Shown here: positions 14,687 through 20,380 of the stretch, piece by piece
Numbering within the stretch: the first letter of the stretch is position 1
How the letters are laid out: every line of letters starts with the position of its first letter
NCBI GenBank assembly: GCA_009774145.1
Contig: VSND01000072.1
Coordinates: 1 to 21,096 of the forward strand
Direction of reading: 5' to 3'
Origin: Lachnospiraceae bacterium
Lineage (GTDB): Bacteria; Bacillota; Clostridia; Lachnospirales; Lachnospiraceae
DNA length: 21,096 nt
Notes under the pieces: generated by a model
The model's input: only the letters and a program-made list of their open reading frames with translations
The model's database searches: none
What the model was told of the DNA's origin: nothing
Position numbers and translations under genes: made by a program

Positions 14687-14904
14687 GCCATGCCCTCCAT
14701 CGTGTCTTTTCGCCGCAATGTCGGGCACGCTGCCATTCTGATCATTCTCTTCTCAATTTTTTCACTTGGCTACCCCTGTTTGTCGATTCATCCACCTACT
14801 TTCCGAGACCACTCTGCGAATCCGGATGGTTTCCAATATCACTTTTCTGCTCCAGTTTGTTTATCTGATTTCTTGCAGAAAATTTTAAAACATTATAAAG
14901 TTAT

Positions 14905-15723
14905 TTATAAAATCCCATACTCTCTGTACAATTTTTGGCGATATCCTTTGTCCTCTTTTATTCTGGATATTTCATCTGACCGTTCATCATTTATCAATTT
15001 TTGAATCAGATCCAGCATTTGTTCTTCGCCCTCACGTTTCCCTTTTTCAATATTTTCCTGATCTCTCATTAACAATGTCATATACTCATGCCTCCATTCC
15101 CTGTTCTTCCTGGCTTCTTTAACAGCCGCCTCCAGCTTTTTTATAAAATCATCTTCGGATTTCCTGCCTGCGACATAATCCAGAAATACTCTCAGCTCAC
15201 TGCTGACATCTTCCATACTGCTGTCTGCATTTAAAAAGATCTTTGTCGTTTCATCTCCCAGTGAAATATCGTGATCTTCTCTGCAGATATTCTCAAAGGT
15301 ATAGATATGCCTTCCTTTTCCAAATGTATCAAAGAGACATATAAAAATGATATAACTTGGCTTTAACCGTTTATAAGTCTGACCTTTGTCAAGCAACTGC
15401 AGATCCAGCATGCCCTGGTAGAAACGGGTTCTCTTGGGAAGTTCTCCCGTGTTTACAACCTGCATCTCAATATCGTAGACAGTATTTTTATCATCCCGCA
15501 CATACACATCGAGCCTCACGCTTTTCGCATCCACATCCGCTTTAATCGTCTTCTGCAGTTCCGGATATTCAATATGGTCAATCTCCAGTTCCGGAAGGAT
15601 CCTCTGCAGAAGCTCCCTGCACAATTCTGCCTCCTGCATGATTTTTCCAAAAAGAAAATCATTGCATATCTCCAGCTCTTCCCATGGTACATATGGTTCT
15701 ATCTGATCTTTATATTCTTTCAA
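14905..15723 (-). CDS. Second Rpn-family PD-(D/E)XK nuclease / putative transposase, 272 aa
   Basis: This paralogue belongs to another Rpn subgroup. Its N-terminus EELEICNDFLFGKIMQEAEL is the family signature. The nuclease core is SVRLDVYV (catalytic Asp) with YDIEMQ (Glu-x-Gln), followed by RTRFYQGMLDLQLLDKGQTY and the hydrophobic SYIIFICLFDTFGKG. A charged C-terminal helix (EKGKREGEEQMLDLIQKLI) ends it. I prefer the TTG at 15723 because GGAGG lies 7 nt upstream; the GTG at 15729 is directly adjacent to that site and would add two residues. It is intact and lies between two clusters of broken transposases. Relatives are DNA nicking enzymes linked to recombination. Confidence 0.88.
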   Translation of the reverse strand: MKEYKDQIEPYVPWEELEICNDFLFGKIMQEAELCRELLQRILPELEIDHIEYPELQKTIKADVDAKSVRLDVYVRDDKNTVYDIEMQVVNTGELPKRTRFYQGMLDLQLLDKGQTYKRLKPSYIIFICLFDTFGKGRHIYTFENICREDHDISLGDETTKIFLNADSSMEDVSSELRVFLDYVAGRKSEDDFIKKLEAAVKEARKNREWRHEYMTLLMRDQENIEKGKREGEEQMLDLIQKLINDERSDEISRIKEDKGYRQKLYREYGIL

Positions 15724-15925
15724 ATTCACCCCTCCACTAATCGCTTTCTTAATTTTATTATATTGGCTCGATACTCATAAATCAACCATATTATCAGTTA
15801 CCATTATGATCCTTTCTATAATCCTTTCGTTTTCTTTCGCATGATCCATGCCTCCGGCAGAAGTACACAGTTTTTTTATACCAAAGGTTCTTTGCCTTCT
15901 GCATTTAGGAATTGTAGAAAAATAA

Positions 15926-15954
15926 TTGCTTAAATTTGAGGCATATGTTATAGT
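15926..15954 (+). promoter_or_regulatory. Sigma-A promoter before the ISAzo13-like fragment
   Basis: TTGCTT, 17 nt, TATAGT, ending 34 nt before the ATG at 15989, with GAGG in the leader. This is likely the former transposase promoter. Confidence 0.5.
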
Positions 15955-15988
15955 TGGTTAAATATGTATAAATGTGAGGTTAGCCAAC

Positions 15989-16111
15989 ATGACAATTGAA
16001 GTTCTTAATAAACTTAATATATATGCAGATGCTTTCAACCATATCCGTGATGTCTTGAACGAACGGGAACGCCGGCTTTTTCTTGCTGAAACAGCTGTCC
16101 AGTTTGGATAA
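15989..16111 (+). pseudogene. N-terminal remnant of an ISAzo13-like transposase
   Basis: A 40-residue reading begins MTIEVLNKLNIYADAFNHIR and continues LNERERRLFLAETAVQFG before TAA at 16109. The L-N-E-R-x-R-R-L-F-x-A-x-E-A motif is that of ISAzo13-family N-termini, where GYGG would follow. The rest of the protein (about 350 residues or more) is missing and an IS3 OrfB begins some 20 nt later. The start has GAGG about 9 nt upstream and a good promoter, so a short peptide may still be made. Family assignment is from memory of the motif. Confidence 0.5.
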
Positions 16112-16123
16112 GGTTACAAATGA

Positions 16124-16993
16124 AATCGGTTAGAGGCTTACCGATTCATCGACGAGCATCATAAGGAATTCGGCATCCGCTGGCTGTTACGGCGGCTGGG
16201 GATCTGCCCGAATGCCTGTTATAACTGCCGGAAACACCGGAAGGCAGATTATTGCGCCCAAAAAGCAGAAGTCCAGGGGAAGACAGATGAAATCTACCAC
16301 AGGCACAACGGCGTCGATGGCTACCGCAGCATGACAGCCTGCCTGGAGCGCGAAGGGTATGGCTACAGCCCCACTACCATCCATAAATATATGAACACAG
16401 AGATGGACCTGCATTCCATCATCCGCCCCAGGAAACCGGGGACAAAGCCCAAGAAGCCCCATAAAATATTCGAGAATAAACTGGGGCAGGACTTCCATGC
16501 GGACAAGCCGAACCGGAAATGGTGCACGGATTTCACATACCTGTTCCTGAAGAACGGGGAGGTCCGGTACAACTGCACCATCATAGATCTCTATGACCGG
16601 AGCGTAGTGGCCAGCATAACGGACAGGCACATCACCAGCGACCTGGCCATACGCACCCTGCAGAAGGCGCTGGATTCCCGGCATCCCGCAAAGGGGGAAC
16701 TGCTCCTGCACAGCGACCAGGGGAGTCAGTATACATCGAAGGCTTTCATAGAGTTCTGCGGATCCGTCCATGTGTCCCAAAGCATGAGCAAAGCCGGGTA
16801 TCCATACGACAATGCGCCAATGGAGAGGTACTTCAATACCCTGAAGAACGAGTGCACCAACCTCTATGAATTCCGGACACAGGAGGAGCTGTACCAGGCT
16901 GTGGAGGAATTCGCTTATGCCACCTACAACCATGTGCGCCCCCATTCCTGCAATGGGTACAGGACGCCATTCGAAGCACGGTGCGCCGCATGA
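16124..16993 (+). pseudogene. IS3-family OrfB (rve DDE integrase domain), start missing
   Basis: The frame is open from 16124 to TGA at 16991. It begins EAYRFIDEHHKEFGIRWLLR and RLGICPNACYN, the normal OrfB N-terminal region, then the HTH_21 linker (NGVDGYRSMTACLEREG). The catalytic core has WCTDFTY (first Asp), HSDQGSQYTS (second Asp), and DNAPMERYFNTLKNE (Glu). The end YNHVRPHSCNGYRTPFEA is typical. The catalytic triad is intact, but there is no initiation codon with a ribosome site and no OrfA upstream; the first ATG is at 16331. Without OrfA it should not transpose by itself. Base composition is more GC-rich than the flanks. Confidence 0.85.
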
Positions 16994-17291
16994 TGCCGTT
17001 CCAGGATTCAGAGCCGGAGGGGATGAAAGCAGCTACCCCGCAGGGGCATGCCCTTGACAGCCTCGACCCTGGAGAAGGTTCACAGACCCCGCAAAGCGCT
17101 ATGTCGCTTAATGAGGAACTCTTAAAGCTCCGCCAGCAGGTTAAGGAACAGGAAAAAGAAATCCGCCGTTTGAAAAAGGAAAATGACTTTCCGGAAGAAG
17201 CCGGCGCTTTTTTCGCCGCGAGCCGTCTGAGGTCAGCAAAAACGAAAGAATGTCGTTTATTGCGTCCAAAATCATACGTCTTTTTCCGTAA
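16994..17291 (+). pseudogene. IS3-family OrfA C-terminal piece, placed after OrfB
   Basis: The reading LDPGEGSQTPQSAMSLNEEL, LRQQVKEQEKEIRRLKKEND and EEAGAFFAASRLRSAKTKE is the coiled-coil end of an IS3 OrfA. In the next frame an ATG at 17250 gives MSFIASKIIRLFP, a start like that of OrfB, ending at 17291. The HTH half of OrfA is absent. In complete elements OrfA comes before OrfB; here it follows the OrfB stop directly with no inverted repeats between. The segment may come from a tandem copy or from another element. Confidence 0.7.
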
Positions 17292-17359
17292 AACTCCGAA
17301 AACCATTCTGACAGGCTTATCCGTTCCCAAAGTTATCCAGAGTCCCAGAAATGAAAAAA

Positions 17360-17385
17360 GCCCGGAAAGTCAGGCGTTTCCGGGC
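17360..17385 (-). terminator. Intrinsic terminator downstream of tRNA-Gln
   Basis: Perfect 9-bp stem GCCCGGAAA / TTTCCGGGC, followed on the minus strand by TTTTTTC. It is the second copy of the terminator found at 11261-11286; the shared block is about 45 nt. Confidence 0.8.
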
Positions 17386-17394
17386 AAGAAATAA

Positions 17395-17418
17395 TCCCGA
17401 TGGAAATTTCCATCGGGA
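17395..17418 (-). terminator. 24-bp perfect palindrome just after tRNA-Gln
   Basis: Self-complementary arms TCCCGATGGAAA and TTTCCATCGGGA meet without a spacer, 8 nt past the tRNA 3' end. On the minus strand TTATTTC follows. It forms a hairpin in tandem with the terminator at 17360-17385 and may guide 3' processing. Confidence 0.6.
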
Positions 17419-17426
17419 CTTTGGAG

Positions 17427-17498
17427 CAGGGCTACAAGGATTCGAACCTTGAAATGACGGAGTCAGAGTCCGTTGCCTTACCGTTTGGCGATAGCCCT
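17427..17498 (-). tRNA. tRNA-Gln (anticodon CUG)
   Basis: The minus strand folds as a 72-nt cloverleaf. The acceptor stem is AGGGCTA / TAGCCCT, the anticodon stem ACGGA / TCCGT has loop CTCTGAC (anticodon CUG), and the T arm contains GGTTCGAATCC. The discriminator base is G, as in bacterial glutamine tRNAs. CCA is not encoded directly after it. tRNA 3' ends are common integration targets; here that end faces the transposase graveyard. Confidence 0.95.
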
Positions 17499-17516
17499 TC
17501 GTATTCAACGAATGTT

Positions 17517-17545
17517 ATTATACGCTATATTGAAAAAAAAAGCAA
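17517..17545 (-). promoter_or_regulatory. Promoter of tRNA-Gln
   Basis: The minus strand reads TTGCTT, 17 nt, TATAAT, ending 18 nt before the mature tRNA 5' end. The -10 is perfect and the spacer T-rich. Confidence 0.8.
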
Positions 17546-17679
17546 GTACTTTTTTTATTTTTTTCAAAAAAATTTCAGGCCGCCTTTCAGACGGTCTTAT
17601 ATGTCTCTTTCGTATTTCTTATGAATTTCTTTCGTAATTTTAGAAAACCTTTATTCGAACGATACACTTTCGTCACATT

Positions 17680-17708
17680 TTCCTGTTATGATAATATCGT
17701 AACAGGAA
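17680..17708. promoter_or_regulatory. 29-bp near-perfect palindrome
   Basis: The arms TTCCTGTTATGATA and TATCGTAACAGGAA flank a single central base; only one of 14 pairs is imperfect (T opposite G). It lies in the gene-free stretch between tRNA-Gln and the recombinase fragment (17499-17883). It looks like a protein-binding dyad; no T-run follows. Confidence 0.6.
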
Positions 17709-17737
17709 CACATCAGTATTTCATTCATAACACTTTA

Positions 17738-17757
17738 GGGGGCTCGAAAGAGTCCCC
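17738..17757. terminator. GNRA-tetraloop hairpin
   Basis: GGGGGCTC-GAAA-GAGTCCCC forms eight pairs (one G-U) closed by a GAAA tetraloop on the plus strand. It lies about 130 nt past the recombinase stop. There is no T-run, so its role is uncertain. Confidence 0.5.
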
Positions 17758-17811
17758 ACTCCCTCGGATTTACAGGCTTTTGCGGATGCAGGAGCCTTTT
17801 CTTTTTGCGAT

Positions 17812-17830
17812 TTTACCCCAGATTTACCCC
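17812..17830. repeat. Two direct copies of TTTACCCC, one helical turn apart
   Basis: TTTACCCC occurs at 17812-17819 and 17823-17830. An 11-bp period just outside a recombinase gene is typical of integrase arm-type sites. Confidence 0.5.
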
Positions 17831-17883
17831 ATTTCACGGAAAAATCACTGGAAAAGCCACCGCCCGCAGGCAGTGACTTGCTT

Positions 17884-18138
17884 TTATATTGCATATTCCA
17901 TTTTCTTCATTTCCCTTTCTGTCCGCTCCTGATCTGCATGATTGTAAATTCTCATGGTCACTGCTATGTCGCTGTGCCCCATAATCGTCTGAAGGACCTT
18001 CGGGTCCATACCGGATTCTGCCATTCTTGTGCATCCGGTATGTCTTAAGATATGATTGGAGATATGGGGCAGCGGTACAGGGTCCCTCTGTGCCTTCCGG
18101 GCTGCTTCCGTCTCAAGCCCGTTGTATCGTTTCACCAT
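17884..18138 (-). pseudogene. Tyrosine recombinase/integrase, C-terminal fragment
   Basis: The 84 residues include HISNHILRHTGCTRMAESG (H-x-x-R box), DPKVLQTIMGHSDIAVTM (second histidine) and the tyrosine nucleophile in RIYNHADQ, as in Tn916-type integrases. Intact proteins are about 380-420 residues, so the arm- and core-binding domains and the first catalytic arginine are missing. An in-frame TGA directly precedes the first ATG (18136-18138) and no other frame upstream continues the homology. It cannot recombine DNA as written. It once mobilised the element whose regulators lie at 18904-21022. Confidence 0.85.
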
Positions 18139-18780
18139 TCAAAATCTGTCTACCTCTCTTTACAAGGGGCGGCAGGCGTGTTATACTGCCTGTATACCCC
18201 GTTTTTGCTTAATGTTTACGGGTTGCCTGCCTTTGTCAGAGTACCAGTCTGGCAGAGGCTTTCTTTCTGCTCCGGCAGTCGTCCGCGCTTTTCCAGATAG
18301 CGATATATGACAGCGCATAACTGCCTGATAATATGTTCATCTTTCTCATGTTGATATATTCGTGTATGCCCCCATGATCGACAGACATTTCAAAACACAA
18401 TATGACAACTGCGATTATAATATCTGCCACTTTATGACAGAGGGCATCCGGTATAACCGCTTTTCTGAAGCTTGCTGTTGATCGGCAGGCTCCCGCCTCT
18501 GAACCTGATAAGGAATAGCCTCCGGCGGATATGTGGGCAGGTGTCCCACCGTCCCCCGGCTTTTTAAGGACTCAGAAAATGAAGGATAGGCAGCAGGCAG
18601 CAGATGCCGCCTGTCCTTTTTGTACCCCTGCTCCGTCTTTCGGACGGTTGAGACATGAGGTAACAATCTGTTAGGGCAAGCTTCCAAGTCGGGAATATGG
18701 GGTGGTAAACCGCCACGTCATCCACTCGGCGGCATTTGTCCTGGTTGTGTAAGTTTATGGGAATGAACAGCAGTTCGCCC
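18139..18780. other. Gene-free stretch, content unexplained
   Basis: I find no supported gene here. Minus-strand frames of 64 and 90 codons exist but lack ribosome sites and recognisable sequence. A short hairpin CCGTC-TTTCG-GACGG lies at 18633-18647. The segment probably replaces the missing part of the recombinase gene. Confidence 0.4.
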
Positions 18781-18809
18781 TTGCATCCTGCCGTGGGATA
18801 TGGTAAGAT
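18781..18809 (+). promoter_or_regulatory. Promoter of the putative antitoxin RNA
   Basis: TTGCAT, a 17-nt spacer and TAAGAT point toward the 3' end of the toxin gene. No open frame follows, which suits a small-RNA promoter. Confidence 0.6.
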
Positions 18810-18815
18810 TGAGAA

Positions 18816-18912
18816 AAGGAAAGCCAGAGACGCACGGCTTACCCTATCAACGAGTTACAAACTGTATTTTTACAACAGCCGTCACTATTGCGAGTAGTGG
18901 CGGCTATTTTCT
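18816..18912 (+). ncRNA. Putative antisense antitoxin RNA
   Basis: An RNA of about 97 nt would run from the promoter at 18781-18809 to the hairpin at 18877-18905 followed by ATTTTCTT. It converges on the toxin gene and would be complementary to the end of the toxin coding sequence and its 3' UTR, as in the TxpA/RatA and BsrG/SR4 type I systems. The start and end are estimated. Confidence 0.5.
18877..18905 (+). terminator. Terminator hairpin of the antisense RNA
   Basis: AGCCGTCACTA / TAGTGGCGGCT form 11 pairs with one G-U on the plus strand (an A-C mismatch on the minus strand), a 7-nt loop and ATTTTCTT after it. The strand asymmetry favours plus-strand termination. The toxin stop codon overlaps its edge. 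Confidence 0.65.
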
Positions 18913-18993
18913 TCCCTTAAAGATCGTATAACACAATCCGATCAGGGCAACAATGAATATACCTGTCTGAATCAGATCAGAGTATGTAATCAT
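18904..18993 (-). CDS. Type I toxin-like peptide (putative holin-like toxin), 29 aa
   Basis: The frame is 29 codons: MITYSDLIQTGIFIVALIGL, then CYTIFKGRK and TAG. One transmembrane helix (residues about 7-24) and a short basic tail match the small hydrophobic toxins of Firmicutes type I systems, which insert in the membrane. The ribosome site AAAGGAGGG sits 8 nt before the ATG and is far stronger than chance would give. The leader carries two CCCTCC blocks able to mask it, and a convergent small-RNA promoter faces its 3' end. It lies between the recombinase fragment and the HTH gene of the element, a common location for such genes. Confidence 0.8.
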   Translation of the reverse strand: MITYSDLIQTGIFIVALIGLCYTIFKGRK

Positions 18994-19000
18994 CCGCTCG

Positions 19001-19048
19001 CCCTCCTTTCGGTACGTCCGGAGGGTTCGCCCCTCCGAAAATGGAGGG
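19001..19048 (-). promoter_or_regulatory. Toxin leader with alternating CCCTCC / GGAGGG blocks
   Basis: In mRNA order the leader has CCCTCC (19048-19043), GGAGGG (19036-19031), CCCTCC (19025-19020) and GGAGGG (19006-19001); the last is the toxin's ribosome site. Blocks 1-2 and 3-4 can pair, hiding the site; pairing 2-3 would free it. Confidence 0.75.
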
Positions 19049-19083
19049 TAAGCCGCCTTGTGCGCTCTGGTTTTCCTGCTGAT

Positions 19084-19112
19084 AGTCTATCACATCGTGT
19101 CCAATTCTTCAA
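19084..19112 (-). promoter_or_regulatory. Candidate toxin promoter
   Basis: The minus strand reads TTGAAG, 17 nt, TAGACT, about 90 nt before the toxin ATG. The -10 box matches only four of six positions. Confidence 0.4.
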
Positions 19113-19199
19113 TCCCATTTCCTGACACGTTTCAAAGCCCGATTTTCCGTTTTATTCCCATACCCTATTTTTCTACCCTTGCGCCCTTAAAAGCCGGAT

Positions 19200-19685
19200 T
19201 TAGACCGTTTCGCATCGATTGTCACTTGTCTGACTGAAATTTCTGCGTGCTGCCTCCGCCCGCTTCTGCTTCTGTTCCTCTGTAAGCTCCACGCCCGGAT
19301 TTATCCGTATCCACTCAACCGGAATATGGGCCAGCAGCACCCCGTCCGGATTCTCCACCAGTATTTCACACTCTGGATACCGCTCTGCCAGCTTCTTAAT
19401 GCGGGTCTTGAACCGGCCCTGAGAAAACTGCACCGTCGCTGTCCTGGCATCCCTGATAAACTCTATCCCGTTTTCCAGACAGTCAGACGGCTCCGGCCTG
19501 ACAATGCCTTTCAGCTCCACGTCTGCCGCAATCGCCAGGGCTTTCAGCGTGCCGTCACTGGTAAAGCCGTTGTCCAGAATCCAGTTAAGGGAAAACTCTG
19601 ACAGGCCGGTACTCTTGCATAGCTGGCCTATGGTCAGCTCCTTTTCCTGCATGATCTCTCTGTATTCTTTGGTTCTCAATCTCAT
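19200..19685 (-). CDS. HTH protein of the integrative element, 161 aa
   Basis: The N-terminal 55 residues look like a small helix-turn-helix of the Cro/C1 kind (LTIGQLCKSTGLSEFSLNWI, then TLKALAIAADVEL). The C-terminal half (EFIRDARTATVQFSQGRFKT, LAERYPECEILVENPDG, LAHIPVEWIRINPG) is a small domain I know only from phage and integrative-element proteins of Clostridia; its function is not established. A basic tail follows (EEQKQKRAEAARRN). The ATG overlaps the stop of the preceding interrupted frame (TAATG) and has AAAGGAG about 10 nt upstream, so it is the last gene of the excisionase operon. It is probably a regulator of the element. Confidence 0.75.
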   Translation of the reverse strand: MRLRTKEYREIMQEKELTIGQLCKSTGLSEFSLNWILDNGFTSDGTLKALAIAADVELKGIVRPEPSDCLENGIEFIRDARTATVQFSQGRFKTRIKKLAERYPECEILVENPDGVLLAHIPVEWIRINPGVELTEEQKQKRAEAARRNFSQTSDNRCETV

Positions 19686-20038
19686 TACTTCTGTTCTCCT
19701 TTCGATTGTCTAAAGTCCGTCCACGGGCCGTACAGCGCGTCAGAGAGGCACTCCCGGCTCTTTAGGGTGTCCGAAATGTCCGAATCTGCCGCGCGCGTAT
19801 CGTGTTTACTAATTCCCGGAGCATCCGCCCCACACCCGTGTTATCGTGTTGCAAAATTGCTGATTCCTCTTTGTTCGCTCTCTGTTCGCCGTTCTTTTTT
19901 ATGTTGCATTTTGTTGCACTTTTTTGATGATTTCTTGGAGTTCGTGCGATTCTGACAGGCTCTTTTTTTATGTGTGCATTTTTGTGCAATTTCCCGCCGC
20001 TTCCTCACCGCTTCGCCCTCCTGCGCGCGTCGTGTCAT
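19685..20038 (-). pseudogene. Operon gene of 117 codons interrupted by one stop
   Basis: From an ATG at 20038, which overlaps the excisionase-like stop (TAATG) and has AGGA upstream, a frame rich in Lys and Arg (MTRRAQEGEAVRKRREIAQK) runs to TAA at 19841-19843. The same frame then stays open (HGCGADAPGISKHD, SRECLSDALYGPWTDFRQS) until a TAA that overlaps the HTH gene's ATG, again as TAATG. The two coupled junctions in one frame suggest a single ancestral gene with a point nonsense mutation. A genuine 65-aa peptide (19841-20038) is the alternative. I recognise no family. Confidence 0.5.
19892..19992. repeat. Imperfect direct repeat with paired TGCA motifs
   Basis: Copies of about 31 nt at 19892-19923 and 19961-19992 share a run of T, ATG and two TGCA motifs exactly 10 bp apart (19905/19915 and 19975/19985). 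They fall inside the interrupted operon gene. The helical phasing resembles iterons or regulator sites. Confidence 0.6.
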
Positions 20039-20235
20039 TAAATTTCCTGCTGTCCCGGATGCTCTGTATCAAGAATTGTGAAATTTACTCTGACAGACTT
20101 CCCAATCTTGATGATCGCGCCTGCATCCTCCGCAATCTTGCGCATGGAGTTTCTTCCGAAACCGTACCTCATACCTGCCTGTTCTAGTGTTCCAGACTTC
20201 TGCTCAACATCATTCCTTTTAATCAACGCTTTCAT
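20038..20235 (-). CDS. Excisionase-like small DNA-binding protein, 65 aa
   Basis: The 65 residues contain a single winged-helix-like unit: TLEQAGMRYGFGRNSMRKIA, then EDAGAIIKIGKSVRVNFTIL. That is the layout of Xis/DUF6462-type proteins of integrative elements, in which a helix-turn-helix is followed by a beta-wing (IKIGKSVRVN). Such proteins bend att-site DNA to favour excision. The start ATG has AGGAGG five nt upstream. A perfect -10 promoter lies upstream and overlaps a putative operator. It is the first gene of a minus-strand operon running through the interrupted gene to the HTH gene, and is divergent from the repressor. Confidence 0.75.
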   Translation of the reverse strand: MKALIKRNDVEQKSGTLEQAGMRYGFGRNSMRKIAEDAGAIIKIGKSVRVNFTILDTEHPGQQEI

Positions 20236-20251
20236 TTTTTCCTCCTATCAT

Positions 20252-20264
20252 TGCATTTTATTGT
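20252..20264. repeat. Operator-like repeat, copy 1
   Basis: TGCATTTTATTGT matches copy 2 (TGCAATTTATTGT) at 12 of 13 positions. It lies in the leader of the excisionase-like gene, 17 nt before its ATG. Confidence 0.5.
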
Positions 20265-20293
20265 TATCTATGATATTATTGTTGCATAGGTTG

Positions 20294-20322
20294 ATTATAA
20301 CGCAACGATCAGAAATATGCAA
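20294..20322 (-). promoter_or_regulatory. Promoter of the excisionase-like operon
   Basis: The minus strand reads TTGCAT, 17 nt, TATAAT, about 58 nt before the ATG at 20235. The -35 box lies inside operator-like copy 2, so repressor binding there would block it. Confidence 0.8.
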
Positions 20323-20330
20323 TTTATTGT
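20318..20330. repeat. Operator-like repeat, copy 2
   Basis: TGCAATTTATTGT overlaps the -35 box of the excisionase promoter and joins an inverted repeat on its other side. Confidence 0.55.
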
Positions 20331-20355
20331 GGAATAATAAATTTTATTTCCACAA
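20327..20355. promoter_or_regulatory. Inverted repeat upstream of the repressor gene
   Basis: TTGTGGAA and TTCCACAA are separated by 13 AT-rich nt and end 25 nt before the repressor ATG. This is a likely autoregulatory operator. Confidence 0.6.
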
Positions 20356-20380
20356 ATATGAACATTTAGAGGTTTTTAAT

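Noticed and set aside
14636..15004. 122-codon plus-strand frame with a hydrophobic stretch
   Set aside because: No ribosome site, overlaps the end of the second Rpn-type gene, and no family recognised.
17564..17600. Minus-strand terminator CCGTC-TGAAA-GGCGG followed by a T-run upstream of the tRNA-Gln promoter
   Set aside because: The stem has five pairs including one G-U. It may end transcripts from the integrase side, but support is too thin to list.
17680..17708. Chromosomal dif site
   Set aside because: The palindrome has about the right length but not the Firmicutes dif arm sequence or its 6-bp centre, so I list it only as an unassigned dyad.
17774..17805. Plus-strand terminator AGGCT...AGCCT followed by T-rich sequence
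   Set aside because: Only five pairs with a 14-nt loop and no plus-strand gene upstream.
18236..18430. 64-codon minus-strand frame resembling a small membrane protein
   Set aside because: GTG start without any Shine-Dalgarno sequence and no recognisable motif.
18415..18687. 90-codon minus-strand frame
   Set aside because: No ribosome site, Pro/Gln/Arg-rich, no similarity I can see.
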